The notes: a model not told the origin generated them from the sequence alone. A DNA stretch of 64,000 nucleotides from Erysipelotrichaceae bacterium (GCA_015059065.1 SVBE01000008.1:1-64000); one strand, 5' to 3'. Counted from the stretch's first letter, positions 41,487 through 51,624 are shown. Made by a program: numbers and translations.

Positions 41487-43204
41487 AAAGAACTTGTTTT
41501 AACACTGATTTAACTCTTGAAAACGTTGGTCAGGAAGTTGACCTTATCGGTTGGGTCAGCAAGAAGAGAGATTTAGGATCGATTTCATTCATCGATTTGC
41601 GTGATAGAAGCGGCATCATCCAAATCATCTCAGAAGATGCTTCTTCTTTACCAGAGATCAGAAATGAATATGTCATCTCAGTACACGGTAAAGTGAGAGC
41701 CAAAGATAAACCAAATCCAAATTTAAAAACTGGAAATATTGAAGTAGTGGCTTCTTCTATTTCCGTTATCAACACGGCAAATACTACTCCACTCATCATC
41801 GCGGATAACACCGACGCCTTAGAAGATACGAGATTAAAATACCGCTATCTCGATTTAAGACGTCCATGTATGCAACACTTCTTAGATATTCGCCATCAGA
41901 TTAAATTAATCTGCCACCAATATTTAAGCTCGCATCGCTTTGTGGAAGTGGAAACTCCAATCCTTTGTTTATCAACTCCAGAAGGTGCGAGAGATTACCT
42001 CGTCCCATCTCGTGTTCATAATGGTTCTTTCTACGCTCTTCCACAGTCTCCACAAATCTATAAACAACTGTTAATGATTGGCGGTATGGAAAGATATTAT
42101 CAAATCGCAAGATGTTTTAGAGACGAAGACTTAAGAGCGGACCGTCAACCTGATTTCACACAGGTCGATATCGAAACTAGCTTCTTAGATCAAGATCAAT
42201 TCCTCACGATGATGGAAGGTTTGATTAAAGAAATCTTTAAAGGCACGATCAATTACGATGTGAAATTACCTTTAAGAAGACTTCCTTACCTCGAAGCGAT
42301 GGATAAATATGGTAGTGATAAACCAGATACTCGTTTTGGTATCCTTTTAAACGATGTCACTGATATCTTAGGTGGACTTGAAACCAATAATTTCAATAAT
42401 GCTGAAACAATCAGAGCGATCGTCGTTCCAGGCGTAGCTTCTACCACCAGCCGTAAAGTGATCGATGAATTATCTTTAGAAGCTAAGAAATTCTCCATTC
42501 CATATATCTTGTTTTTAAAGAAAGAAAACGGTCAATTAAGCGGCTCATTAACAAAGAATATTCCTGAAGAAAAGATTCAAGAATTAGTCAATCGCTTAAA
42601 TGTTAATGACGGCGATGTCGTTCTCCTTGCCTTCGGTAATAAGAATAGAGTCCTTCCTTTATTAGGTTCTTTACGTCTTAGATATGGACGTGAACTCGGG
42701 CTCATCAAAGAGAACACCTATGATTTATTATGGGTTGTCGATTTCCCACTTTTTGAAAAAACAGATACAGGTTATACTTCATCCCATCACCCATTCACCC
42801 GTCCAAGAGATGAATCTCTTCCATATTTATCTAAGGATCCAAGCAAGGTTTTATCTTATGCTTATGACATAGTCATAAATGGTTATGAAGCCGGCGGTGG
42901 ATCGCTTAGAATTTACGATCAAAAAATACAACATCAAATCTTTGAAATACTCGGACTTAGCGATGAAGATATCAAACGTAAATTTGGTTTCTTTATCGAT
43001 GCTTTCCAATACGGCACCCCACCTCACGCGGGTATGGCATTTGGCCTAGACAGATTGACGATGATCTTAGGAGGAACTGATAACATCCGTGATGTCATCG
43101 CCTTCCCAAAGAATCTCTCCGCTGTCGAACCGATGAGTGGTTGCCCATCCCCAGTAGATCAAGATCAACTCGACGAACTTGGTATCAAATTAAAAGAGGA
43201 GTAA
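41483..43204 (+). CDS. aspS: Aspartyl-tRNA synthetase
   Basis: This class IIb synthetase charges tRNA-Asp. It has the N-terminal OB-fold anticodon domain (DLIGWVSKKRDLGSISFIDLRD), motif 2 (YYQIARCFRDEDLRADRQPDFTQVD), a bacterial GAD insertion (about 280-410) and motif 3 (PPHAGMAFGLDRLTMILGG). At 573 residues it is of bacterial type. The start is chosen by family alignment; the ribosome-binding site is oddly placed and a four-codon ORF overlaps it. tkt follows after 3 bases. Confidence 0.95.
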   Translation: MKRTCFNTDLTLENVGQEVDLIGWVSKKRDLGSISFIDLRDRSGIIQIISEDASSLPEIRNEYVISVHGKVRAKDKPNPNLKTGNIEVVASSISVINTANTTPLIIADNTDALEDTRLKYRYLDLRRPCMQHFLDIRHQIKLICHQYLSSHRFVEVETPILCLSTPEGARDYLVPSRVHNGSFYALPQSPQIYKQLLMIGGMERYYQIARCFRDEDLRADRQPDFTQVDIETSFLDQDQFLTMMEGLIKEIFKGTINYDVKLPLRRLPYLEAMDKYGSDKPDTRFGILLNDVTDILGGLETNNFNNAETIRAIVVPGVASTTSRKVIDELSLEAKKFSIPYILFLKKENGQLSGSLTKNIPEEKIQELVNRLNVNDGDVVLLAFGNKNRVLPLLGSLRLRYGRELGLIKENTYDLLWVVDFPLFEKTDTGYTSSHHPFTRPRDESLPYLSKDPSKVLSYAYDIVINGYEAGGGSLRIYDQKIQHQIFEILGLSDEDIKRKFGFFIDAFQYGTPPHAGMAFGLDRLTMILGGTDNIRDVIAFPKNLSAVEPMSGCPSPVDQDQLDELGIKLKEE

Positions 43205-43207
43205 ATT

Positions 43208-45178
43208 ATGAACCAATATATTGATGAATTAGCAGTAGCGACGATCAGAAGCCTTTGCATCGACATGATCAATAAGGCCAAATCTGGTCACCCTGGCATG
43301 GCTCTTGGCAGTGCCCCAATTCTCTACACCTTGTTTACAAGACATTTAGTCTCTTATCCTAAAGATCCAGAATGGATTAATCGCGACCGTTTCGTCCTCT
43401 CAGGTGGGCATGCTTCTAGTCTGCTATATTCCATCCTTCACCTCGGTGGATATAAATTATCTTTAGATGATTTAAAGAATTTTAGACAACTTGGTAGTAA
43501 CACTCCAGGCCACCCAGAAGTGGGAGTGACTCCAGGCGTGGATGCTTCTACTGGTCCATTAGGTCAAGGTTTAGGCGAAGCTGTTGGTTTAGCGATGGCG
43601 GAAACAATGATTCCAACTCTTTATACTAAAGGAAATAAACTCATCAACCATTACACATATTGTTTATGCGGTGACGGATGCTTACAAGAAGGTATCAGCC
43701 AAGAAGCAATCACCTTTGCTGGTAGCCAAAAATTAAATAAATTAATCGTCTTCTATGATTCCAACAATGTCACTTTAGATGGCCCATTAGCCCTTTCTGA
43801 TGATGAAGATGTAAAAGGCAGATTCCTCGCGGCAGGTTGGGACTATTTAGAAGTTAATGATGGTAACGACATCGAAGCCATCGATGAAGCGATTAAACAA
43901 GCCAAAAAGAGCAAAAATAAACCAACATTAATCAAAGTTAACACCATTATCGGTTATGGTTCTACTAAACAAGGTACGAACAAAGTACACGGAGCACCTC
44001 TAGGTGAAGAAGACGGCAAACAAGCCAAAGTCGAATGCTATCATTTCGATCATCCAGATTTCTTCATCCCAGAAGAAGTGAGACAATATTTCGCTGATAC
44101 ATTATATAAACGCGGTGAAAAAGCTTATAACGAATATAATAAGATGTTTGAAAAATATACTTCCTCTTACCCAGAAGAAGCGGCTCGTTTCATCGCTTTT
44201 AGAGATAATGATTATAGTGGATATCTCCCAGAAACACTTCCGGAATTTGAAGTCGGCAAAGTGAAAGCCACAAGAAACGCGAGTGGTGAAGCCTTAAATC
44301 AATATACAGAAGCCTTACCAAATTTATTCGGTGGTTCTGCTGATGTCGCTAGCTCTGTACAAACAGTGATTAAAAACGGTGTCAATTATTCTCCAGAACA
44401 TCGCGAAGGAAGAATGATTTGCTACGGAATTAGAGAACTCGCGATGACAGCGATCGCTAATGGCTTACTCCTCCATAAGGGTTTAAGAACATATGTCGGT
44501 AGCTTCTTTGTCTTCTCCGATTATTTAAAACCAGCGATTAGATTAGCTTGTTTGATGAGACTTCCAATGATCTATCTCTTCTCTCACGATTCAATTGCTG
44601 TCGGTGAAGATGGTCCAACTCATCAACCAGTGGAACAACTCGCGATGCTGCGTTCTCTCCCACATCTTAATGTCATCCGTCCTTGCGATGATAAAGAAAC
44701 TTATGGAGCGTGGCAAATTGCTCTTAAGAGCAAAGATACTCCAACAGTCATCCTCCTTTCCCGTCAAGGTTTACCAACTTTAAAAGAAAGTGATCCAGAA
44801 AAAGTGGAAAAAGGTGCTTATGTTGTCAGCGATAGAAAGAATCCTCAATATGTCATTATCGCGACTGGTAGTGAAGTGGATTTGGCCCTTAAAGCCCAAG
44901 CTAAATTAGATGAAGAAAAGATTGCTGTAAGAGTGGTTTCTATGCCATGCACTGAACTATTCGATCAACAAAATGAAAAATATAAGAAACAAATCTTACC
45001 TTTAGGTAAAGATAAAACAATCTCTTTAGAAATGCTCTCTACATTTGGTTGGGGCAAATATGCCGACCACAATTACGGAGTTGATGATTTCGGTTCCAGT
45101 GCGAAAGCTGCTGATATCATTAACGCGAGACATTTCGATGTTGAGAGCTTTGTTAATTATGTGAAAGGAGTCAAATAA
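43208..45178 (+). CDS. tkt: Transketolase
   Basis: This thiamine-diphosphate enzyme of the non-oxidative pentose phosphate pathway makes ribose 5-phosphate for PRPP and glyceraldehyde 3-phosphate for the MEP pathway. KSGHPGMALGSAPILYTLF near the start, CGDGCLQEGISQEA (about 156-169, the ThDP GDG motif) and HDSIAVGEDGPTHQPVEQL (about 459-477) are diagnostic. Length 656 is normal. AGAGGAG precedes the ATG. The next gene starts 1 base after the stop and uses AAGGAG inside tkt. Confidence 0.96.
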   Translation: MNQYIDELAVATIRSLCIDMINKAKSGHPGMALGSAPILYTLFTRHLVSYPKDPEWINRDRFVLSGGHASSLLYSILHLGGYKLSLDDLKNFRQLGSNTPGHPEVGVTPGVDASTGPLGQGLGEAVGLAMAETMIPTLYTKGNKLINHYTYCLCGDGCLQEGISQEAITFAGSQKLNKLIVFYDSNNVTLDGPLALSDDEDVKGRFLAAGWDYLEVNDGNDIEAIDEAIKQAKKSKNKPTLIKVNTIIGYGSTKQGTNKVHGAPLGEEDGKQAKVECYHFDHPDFFIPEEVRQYFADTLYKRGEKAYNEYNKMFEKYTSSYPEEAARFIAFRDNDYSGYLPETLPEFEVGKVKATRNASGEALNQYTEALPNLFGGSADVASSVQTVIKNGVNYSPEHREGRMICYGIRELAMTAIANGLLLHKGLRTYVGSFFVFSDYLKPAIRLACLMRLPMIYLFSHDSIAVGEDGPTHQPVEQLAMLRSLPHLNVIRPCDDKETYGAWQIALKSKDTPTVILLSRQGLPTLKESDPEKVEKGAYVVSDRKNPQYVIIATGSEVDLALKAQAKLDEEKIAVRVVSMPCTELFDQQNEKYKKQILPLGKDKTISLEMLSTFGWGKYADHNYGVDDFGSSAKAADIINARHFDVESFVNYVKGVK

Positions 45179-45179
45179 T

Positions 45180-45518
45180 ATGGCGGATTATATGACTATT
45201 GACTGGAATCCAAAAGGCAAACTCGCGATTTCCGAAAACATTCTTTATCAACTGGTTGATAAATCTATGCATTCATTCAAAGGGATGTCCTCTGGGGAAG
45301 AATTAGAAAAAGGGGAATTTGCCCGCATTATCGATAAAACAGTCATCACCCAAAATAAAAACGGCATCATCGATGTCAAAGTCTATGTCGCAGTCGCAAG
45401 AAACAAAAACATTCAACGCGCGGCCAGTGAAATCACTAAGCACATCAATAGCGATCTCACCTTATCCCTTGGCCATATGCCAATCAATGTCAGAGTGAAA
45501 GTGGAAGAATTAATCTAA
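45180..45518 (+). CDS. Asp23/Gls24 family protein
   Basis: The 112-residue protein matches the Asp23/Gls24 (DUF322) family. GKLAISENILYQLVDKS is the opening motif, and NGIIDVKVYVAVARNKNIQRAASEITKHI is the conserved core strand and helix. In Bacillus a family member (YqhY) sits just before nusB, as here. Members are small cytoplasmic or membrane-associated proteins linked to envelope stress or lipid metabolism; the exact role is open. Its stop overlaps the nusB start (TAATG). Confidence 0.82.
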   Translation: MADYMTIDWNPKGKLAISENILYQLVDKSMHSFKGMSSGEELEKGEFARIIDKTVITQNKNGIIDVKVYVAVARNKNIQRAASEITKHINSDLTLSLGHMPINVRVKVEELI

Positions 45519-45934
45519 TGATATCCCGCAATCAGTCACATTATTTCATCATGTCAGCGATTTATATCGAGCTGGCAGACTTTAATTTTGCAAAAGGGGA
45601 AACATCTCGTCCTGCTGAAGAAGTAATTAAAGACCTCTTAGATGAAGAAGAGGAAATTCCTTTATTCATCCTTGATTCCGTCAATCTTTCTTTGCTTCAT
45701 TACGCGGATGCTTTAAAGGCTATCACCCCATATTTAAAAAACTGGAAATGGGAAAGAATCCCTCTTTTAAGCCAAGCTATTCTTCTGATGAGCTATACAC
45801 ATTTCTACTATGTAGAAAAAGATAAAGTTGATAAGAAAGTAGTAATCAATACCGCGATCGATTTAGCGAAGAAATATGTTGATGAAAAACAAGCTAAATT
45901 CATCAACGCCATCTTGGAAAACGTTTTAAATTAA
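45518..45934 (+). CDS. nusB: Transcription antitermination factor NusB
   Basis: NusB pairs with S10 (NusE) to bind boxA in rRNA antitermination. The 138-residue chain is divergent at the N terminus, but NWKWERIPLLSQAILLMSYTHF (about 89-110) and KVVINTAIDLAKKYVDEKQAKFINAILENVL are the conserved NusB C-terminal half. Position upstream of xseA, as in Bacillus (nusB-folD-xseA), supports the call. folD is missing here. Start and stop overlap the neighbouring genes. Confidence 0.85.
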   Translation: MISRNQSHYFIMSAIYIELADFNFAKGETSRPAEEVIKDLLDEEEEIPLFILDSVNLSLLHYADALKAITPYLKNWKWERIPLLSQAILLMSYTHFYYVEKDKVDKKVVINTAIDLAKKYVDEKQAKFINAILENVLN

Positions 45935-47055
45935 TGGAAAGAATCGTCTATTCAGTTAAAGATATCAACACCTATATCAAGGCGTCTTTAACTAATGACG
46001 ATAATCTCAAATACATCTATGTCAAAGGAGAGATTTCTAACTGCAAAATCGCCGCGACTGGGCATATCTATTTCTCAATCAAAGATGATGATTCAATCAT
46101 TAATGCAGTGATGTTTGCTAATTATGCGAGTAAAATCACCTTCTCACCAAAAAATGGTGATGAAGTCATCCTCTTAGCCAGTGTCGATGTCTATATCCCA
46201 AGAGGCTCATATCAATTATTCGTCTACGATATCTCTTTAGAAGGACAGGGCAATATCCTTCTTGAACTGGAAAAGCTCAAAAAGAAATTAGCCGCGGAAG
46301 GTTTATTCGATGAAGATAGAAAAAGAAAGATCAACATCTATCCAAAAGCGATTGGTATCATCACCGCGAAGAATTCGGCAGCGATTAGAGATTTAGTCTT
46401 TAATATCAAAAGAAGATATCCTCTCGCTGGTATATATTTCTTTCCCGCTTCTGTACAAGGAGAAAACGCTCCTAAAGAATTATTAGAAGCTTTTAAAAAA
46501 TCACAAGAATATGATTTAGACACATTGATCATCGGTAGAGGTGGAGGAGCCAGCGAAGATTTATCTGCTTTTAATGATGAAACTCTCGTAAGAGCGGTTG
46601 CTAATAGCAAAATGCCAGTCATCGCGGCAGTGGGACATGAAATCGATTCCACACTCATCGATTACATCGCTGATAAAAGAGCCTCAACCCCAACTGGAGC
46701 AGCGGAACTTGCCACTGTTGACCAAAGAGAAATCATTCAAAAACTCGCCTATGCATCTACCGATATGAAAGAAGCTTTGATTAACAAAGTTGATAATATG
46801 AAAGAAGCGACTTCTTCCTATAAAGAAGCATTAGCAAATGCATTAAAGAATAAGATTTATAATTATAATCTTAGATTATCCGCTTATCAGAAACAGCTTC
46901 TCGCCCTCAATCCAAAAGGGGTCTTGTCAAGAGGCTATTCCATCACTCTTGATGCTTCTGGTAAGCCAATAACTAATAGTAAACAAGTATCTAAAGGGGA
47001 AAAGATTACGACCATCTTAGAAAAAGGTCAAATCAAATCCACCGTGGAGGAATAA
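45934..47055 (+). CDS. xseA: Exodeoxyribonuclease VII large subunit
   Basis: This is the catalytic subunit of an exonuclease for single-stranded DNA. The OB-fold start (YVKGEISNCKIAATGHIYFSIKDD) and catalytic region (GIITAKNSAAIRDLVFNIKRRYP, DTLIIGRGGGASEDLSAFNDE, AVGHEIDSTLIDYIADKRASTPTGAAEL) are canonical. At 373 residues it is shorter than Bacillus XseA (about 450); the coiled-coil part is reduced. Its start overlaps the nusB stop, and xseB follows after 2 bases. Confidence 0.94.
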   Translation: MERIVYSVKDINTYIKASLTNDDNLKYIYVKGEISNCKIAATGHIYFSIKDDDSIINAVMFANYASKITFSPKNGDEVILLASVDVYIPRGSYQLFVYDISLEGQGNILLELEKLKKKLAAEGLFDEDRKRKINIYPKAIGIITAKNSAAIRDLVFNIKRRYPLAGIYFFPASVQGENAPKELLEAFKKSQEYDLDTLIIGRGGGASEDLSAFNDETLVRAVANSKMPVIAAVGHEIDSTLIDYIADKRASTPTGAAELATVDQREIIQKLAYASTDMKEALINKVDNMKEATSSYKEALANALKNKIYNYNLRLSAYQKQLLALNPKGVLSRGYSITLDASGKPITNSKQVSKGEKITTILEKGQIKSTVEE

Positions 47056-47057
47056 TA

Positions 47058-47252
47058 ATGGAAGATAATAAATATGATTTTGAAGCCTCATTAACTAAAT
47101 TAGAAGAAATCGTTAGTAAGATTAGCGATCAATCTTTAGGCTTAGATGAATCGTTAAAGTTATATGAAGAAGGGACGAAAATCGTCAAAGAATTAGAATT
47201 AGCGTTGAAGAAAGCTAGTGAAGAAGTAGAAAAAGTCATCGAAGTAAAATAA
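47058..47252 (+). CDS. xseB: Exodeoxyribonuclease VII small subunit
   Basis: The 64-residue helical partner of XseA contains the family core YDFEASLTKLEEIVSKI...LGLDESLKLYEEGTKIVKELE. GTGGAGG precedes the start. Its stop overlaps the dxs start. In Bacillus ispA lies between xseB and dxs; it is absent here. Confidence 0.93.
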   Translation: MEDNKYDFEASLTKLEEIVSKISDQSLGLDESLKLYEEGTKIVKELELALKKASEEVEKVIEVK

Positions 47253-49096
47253 TGAAAAAAGAAGAAAAACATATCGATTTAAAAGCGATTGATAATCCAG
47301 ATTTCTTAAAAGATCTCTCTTATCGTGATTTAGATGTGCTTTCCAGTGATATCACTAATTATTTGGTGGATGTCACTAGTAAGACAGGCGGACATTTATC
47401 CTCTAATTTAGGGGTTGTTGATGCTACTTTAGCGTTATGCCGCAGTTTTGATTTTAAAAAAGATAAAATCATCTTTGACGTTGGACATCAATCCTATACT
47501 TATAAATTATTAACCGGTAGAGATTTAACGAAATTGCGTCAAAAAGACGGAATAAGCGGATTCCAAAAGGTCAATGAATCTCCTTATGACCACTTTGAAT
47601 GCGGCCATTCTTCAACTTCTATATCAGTTGCCTTAGGCATGGCAACAGCTAGAGATTTAAAAGGTGATGATTATAGCGTCATCTCATTCATCGGTGATTC
47701 TTCCATTGTTAATGGCTTAGCTTTTGAAGGACTTAATACTTGTCAAGATAATAAACATAAGATCATCATCGTCCTTAACGATAATGAAATGTCAATCTCT
47801 AGACCAGTTGGAGGTATCTCCCATCTATTAAGAAGATTCCAATTTTCCAAATTATACGCAAAAAGTAAAAATTTATTTATCCGCATTAGCTCAAAAGGAA
47901 AAGTGGGGATTAAGATTTATAATTTCTTCTATAAACTCAAAAACGCAATTAAGCGTCGCTTCTTAACGATGACGATTTTTGATAACCTCGGTTTCTCTGT
48001 TGTCGGTCCTATCGACGGACACGACATCAAGGGAATGGAGAAAGCTTTTGCTAAAGCAAAAAGAAACAGTAAATCCACGATTGTGATCATTAAAACGATT
48101 AAAGGCAAAGGTTATAAATACTGCGAAGAAGATAAAGAAGGTAAATGGCACGGCGTTGCTCCTTTTGATAAAGAAACAGGCCAACCACTTAAAAAACCAG
48201 GTGTCTCTTGGAGTGAATATTTCTCCTCTCTCATCGATAAAAAGATGATGAACGATAAAGATGTGGTTACAATCACCCCGGCGACTGGATATGGTAGTGA
48301 ACTTCTCTATTTAGAAAAAGCTTACCCCACAAGAGTGATCGATGTCGGTATCGCAGAAGAACATGCTTTAACATATGCAGGTGGATTATCAATAAGCGGT
48401 ATCCATCCAATTATTTGTATTTATTCAACTTTCCTTCAAAGAGCATATGACGAACTCAGTCACGATATCGCGAGAATGAAACTTGATGCGACGATCCTTG
48501 TCGATCGCGCGGGACTAGTGGGAAATGATGGAGAAACTCATCAAGGCATCTATGATGAAGCCTTCTTATATAGCATTCCAAATGTCACTATAAGTATGCC
48601 ATCTAATACTTTAGATGCGAATTATCTATTTGACCAATCTTTTGAAAAGCATGGTCCATTCGTCGTCAGATTCCCTAGAGAAGAGATCAAACAAAACGAA
48701 CTCATCTATCCATTTAAATATGGTCGAGCGATTAAATTAAAAGAAGGCAAGAAATTAGCAGTGGTCTCTCTTGGACCAATCATCCATGAAGTCTTAGACC
48801 GTGTCGAAAAAGAAGGTCTTGATATCACAATCTATAATTCCTTATTCATCAAACCAATCGATTTAGAAATGGTGAAAGAGTTACTAAATTATGACAAAGT
48901 CATAATCTATGATGTATACGGGACGAAAGAAGGCCTTGCTATTCACCTTATTGAAGCTTTAAATAACCTCTCTTATAAAGGGGTAATCAAGACTTTATGC
49001 GTCCCTGATAAATTCATCAAACAAGCGACGATAAAAGAGCAAAGAGAAGATCTTCACATCTCCTTAGATGATTTGTTTATGGAGATAAATAAATAA
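47252..49096 (+). CDS. dxs: 1-deoxy-D-xylulose-5-phosphate synthase
   Basis: Dxs condenses pyruvate and glyceraldehyde 3-phosphate, the entry step of MEP isoprenoid synthesis. DVGHQSYTYKLLTGR (about 75-89), FECGHSSTSISVALGMA, LNDNEMSISRPVGG, GPIDGHD and DVGIAEEHALTYAGG are all present in 614 residues. The ThDP GDG motif appears as GDSS (FIGDSSIVNGLAFE), a small departure. With the ispD-family gene at 4 kb it supports an active MEP route. Start and stop overlap xseB and xerD. Confidence 0.94.
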   Translation: MKKEEKHIDLKAIDNPDFLKDLSYRDLDVLSSDITNYLVDVTSKTGGHLSSNLGVVDATLALCRSFDFKKDKIIFDVGHQSYTYKLLTGRDLTKLRQKDGISGFQKVNESPYDHFECGHSSTSISVALGMATARDLKGDDYSVISFIGDSSIVNGLAFEGLNTCQDNKHKIIIVLNDNEMSISRPVGGISHLLRRFQFSKLYAKSKNLFIRISSKGKVGIKIYNFFYKLKNAIKRRFLTMTIFDNLGFSVVGPIDGHDIKGMEKAFAKAKRNSKSTIVIIKTIKGKGYKYCEEDKEGKWHGVAPFDKETGQPLKKPGVSWSEYFSSLIDKKMMNDKDVVTITPATGYGSELLYLEKAYPTRVIDVGIAEEHALTYAGGLSISGIHPIICIYSTFLQRAYDELSHDIARMKLDATILVDRAGLVGNDGETHQGIYDEAFLYSIPNVTISMPSNTLDANYLFDQSFEKHGPFVVRFPREEIKQNELIYPFKYGRAIKLKEGKKLAVVSLGPIIHEVLDRVEKEGLDITIYNSLFIKPIDLEMVKELLNYDKVIIYDVYGTKEGLAIHLIEALNNLSYKGVIKTLCVPDKFIKQATIKEQREDLHISLDDLFMEINK

Positions 49097-49980
49097 TGGA
49101 TATCTCTGATGCGATAGAACTATATTCGCAGTATATTCTCGTAGAGAAAGGTCTACTTCCTTCAACCTTAGAGAATTATAAAGAAGATTTATATCATTTC
49201 TTTAAATTCTTCCCTGATAAGCATACAACTGATGATTTATATAGCACGGATTTAATGGATTATTTTCGTTATCAATTAGAGAACGAACTATCCGTTTCAA
49301 CCGCTTTAAGGAGATTATCAGCGACGAAATCTTTCTATCTCTTCCTCTCTAAAGAAGGGTATATCAAAGAAGAAATCCCAGAATTTGAAACGGTGAAAAA
49401 GCCGTCTCATCTTCCCGATTGTTTATCGATGGAAGAAGTGGAAGCTTTATTAAACGCGCCAGATATTAATAAGATCGATGAAATCAGAGATAAAGCGATG
49501 CTGGAAACGATGTATTCTTCAGGTCTACGTGTCAGCGAATTGATTGCTTTAGAGATTAAAAACGTCAACCTCAATAGAGGAGTGATCCAAGTATTTGGTA
49601 AAGGGGCAAAAGAAAGAAAGGTTCCCCTTGGTGATTATGCGATAGAATATATCAATAGATATATTGAACTGGTGAGGAATAAGAATCATAATAAGAACAG
49701 CAAATATTTGTTCTTATCTAAATACGGTCAGCCAATCACCAGACAGTACTTCTTCAAGATGATTCGTAAATACGCTTTACGAGCGGGAATTGATCGTCCG
49801 ATATCTCCTCATATCTTAAGGCATAGCTTTGCAACTCACCTATTAGAAAATAATGCTGACCTAAGAGCGGTTCAAGAAATGCTGGGTCATACGAATATCG
49901 CAACGACCCAGATCTACACGCATGTCTCCTCGAGAAGGATGACATCCATCTATGATTCATATATGAAAGGAAAGAAATAA
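49096..49980 (+). CDS. xerD: Site-specific tyrosine recombinase XerD
   Basis: The Xer recombinase resolves chromosome dimers at dif. The 294-residue protein has an N-terminal SAM-like core-binding domain (SQYILVEKGLLPSTLENYKEDLYHFF) and the catalytic set: Arg in SSGLRVSEL, Lys in GKGAKERKVPL, HxxR in HILRHSFATHLLENNADLRAVQEMLGH and Tyr in TTQIYTHVS. It reads as a housekeeping Xer, not a phage or transposon integrase: it is embedded in the dxs operon with a 1-base overlap and no att repeats are seen. XerD is preferred over XerC. Confidence 0.88.
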   Translation: MDISDAIELYSQYILVEKGLLPSTLENYKEDLYHFFKFFPDKHTTDDLYSTDLMDYFRYQLENELSVSTALRRLSATKSFYLFLSKEGYIKEEIPEFETVKKPSHLPDCLSMEEVEALLNAPDINKIDEIRDKAMLETMYSSGLRVSELIALEIKNVNLNRGVIQVFGKGAKERKVPLGDYAIEYINRYIELVRNKNHNKNSKYLFLSKYGQPITRQYFFKMIRKYALRAGIDRPISPHILRHSFATHLLENNADLRAVQEMLGHTNIATTQIYTHVSSRRMTSIYDSYMKGKK

Positions 49981-49982
49981 TT

Positions 49983-51038
49983 ATGTGGCAACAACCTGTT
50001 TCAATCATCTCCTATTTACTAGTCGCTGCGCTAGTGGTCTTCTTATCGATATTTTTAAGCATATTTGTCGATCTCCTCGATAAAAAGACTAATGTCTCTG
50101 GAGCCTTCTTAGGTTCAATTCTTTTAGCGGCCACAACTTCCTTACCAGAATTATTTACTTCTTTAACTGCTTCACTTTTAGTGAATAATAACGCGCTTGT
50201 ATATGGTGATATATTAGGCAGCAATTTATTCAATATGACACTTTTCGCCATCATTTATTTCTTCTTCTTTAAGAAATTAAGTCAGTCCAAATTTAAAAAG
50301 AAGCAGCACATCATCACCGTCATATTCATCGGCTTGATGTATGTCGTCACATATATTGCCTCTTTTGTCTTTGATTTCAACCATATCTTATGGGGTTGGT
50401 TTAACCCGATGAGTATATTAATTGTCGCTGTCTATGTTTTATATGTCATCAAGACTCCAACCGAAGAAGAAAAAGAAGAAGATGAAGAATCTCATTCCCG
50501 TTTTGATAATCTCACTGTTAAACAAATAATTATATTATTTATTATCTTCGCGATTGGTTTAATCGGTGCCTCAATCGGTATGACATATCTTGCAGATTGG
50601 GTTTGCATCGTCTTTAATATGAATGCAACTTTTGGAGGAGCATTATTCTTAGGCGTAGCAACTTCTCTTCCAGAGATGACCGCGACTATCACATTATGCA
50701 AAAAGAAGAATTTCAACGCCGCATACGGCAATATCCTCGGCAGCTGTTGTTTCAACTTCATCATTTTAACCCTTGCCGATTTATTGTCCTTTAAATGCCC
50801 ATATACTTTATATTATTTAGACCAAAATGCTTTCTTGCTCATGGTTTTAGGATCGGTGAGTTTAATTGCTGTTTTAGTTTCTTTATTTGTTTCTAATAGT
50901 CAAAAATTTAAAGATAATATCCCTAATAGATTTGCTATCTATGCGGTTGGTTTTATCGTACTAGGTTCTTATATAGTCTATTTAATCTTATCTAATATCG
51001 ACTTAGGTTTAGCTTTCGCCCCATTTATTCGTGGCTAG
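49983..51038 (+). CDS. Na+/Ca2+ exchanger family membrane protein
   Basis: This 351-residue CaCA-superfamily antiporter has two inverted halves with the alpha repeats GAFLGSILLAATTSLPELFTSL (about 40-60) and GGALFLGVATSLPEMTATITL (about 218-238), each followed by GxxLGSxxFN-type motifs (GDILGSNLFN, GNILGSCCFN). A charged cytoplasmic loop (EEEKEEDEESHSRFDN) divides them. It probably moves Ca2+ or another cation against Na+ or K+. AAAGGA precedes the ATG. Its 3' end overlaps the convergent regulator gene by 14 bases. Confidence 0.88.
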   Translation: MWQQPVSIISYLLVAALVVFLSIFLSIFVDLLDKKTNVSGAFLGSILLAATTSLPELFTSLTASLLVNNNALVYGDILGSNLFNMTLFAIIYFFFFKKLSQSKFKKKQHIITVIFIGLMYVVTYIASFVFDFNHILWGWFNPMSILIVAVYVLYVIKTPTEEEKEEDEESHSRFDNLTVKQIIILFIIFAIGLIGASIGMTYLADWVCIVFNMNATFGGALFLGVATSLPEMTATITLCKKKNFNAAYGNILGSCCFNFIILTLADLLSFKCPYTLYYLDQNAFLLMVLGSVSLIAVLVSLFVSNSQKFKDNIPNRFAIYAVGFIVLGSYIVYLILSNIDLGLAFAPFIRG

Positions 51039-51624
51039 TAATAATTATCGCATTATTAATAATATCTTTAGATATTATACCTTTATTAACTAAACTAGAA
51101 ACTAGTCTAGAAGTCGCTTCTCTAGATAAAAATAATTCTTTAGCTAAATAGGCGATGGAATTCACTTTGATCTGATTATTACGAATCTTTAAATAATAAA
51201 ATAGTCTTTCCTCAGCAGATTTAAAGTTGAGGATTTTTATTTTCTCGTTCAATGTTTTTCCAAAATCGGATTGAATTTTTAAATACTCGTTTAGAAATTC
51301 TTTATTGCTTCTTATTATGTCAACCAAGTTATCTTTCTTAATCGAGGCAACTTTGCATTTAGTTTTACAGATGACATTTCCTTTATATCGCGGATCGCTA
51401 GAGAAGATTAAATTATTCCCTAATAATTGATTTGGCAAGACCGTATTATAGATCATCTTTAGGCCTTGGAAGGAAAAAGAAGATATTTCAATGACACCTT
51501 CTAAAACAATAGTGACCTCTTCACAGATATCATCCTCATGATAAATGACTTCATCCTTAGGGTATGAAGTGATTTTCACTTTCTTTATTTCTTCTTGGCT
51601 TAATATATTTATTAATTTATTCAT
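51025..51624 (-). CDS. Crp/Fnr-family transcriptional regulator
   Basis: The 199-residue protein has an N-terminal cyclic-nucleotide-binding-type beta barrel (YPKDEVIYHEDDICEEVTIVLEGVI) and a C-terminal winged helix with the recognition region LAKELFLSREATSRLVSSLVNKG (about 163-185). The effector cannot be read; no N-terminal Cys cluster for an Fnr-type iron-sulfur centre is visible. It is divergent from a lipoprotein/permease operon, and a near-perfect CRP-type palindrome lies 4 bases upstream of its own start, so it probably represses itself and controls that operon. Confidence 0.85.
   Translation of the reverse strand: MNKLINILSQEEIKKVKITSYPKDEVIYHEDDICEEVTIVLEGVIEISSFSFQGLKMIYNTVLPNQLLGNNLIFSSDPRYKGNVICKTKCKVASIKKDNLVDIIRSNKEFLNEYLKIQSDFGKTLNEKIKILNFKSAEERLFYYLKIRNNQIKVNSIAYLAKELFLSREATSRLVSSLVNKGIISKDIINNAIIITSHE

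Noticed and set aside
49096-49980. Integrase of a mobile element
   Set aside because: The gene is overlapped with dxs in a housekeeping operon, has standard XerD length and motifs, and no att repeats, tRNA gene or phage genes are near.
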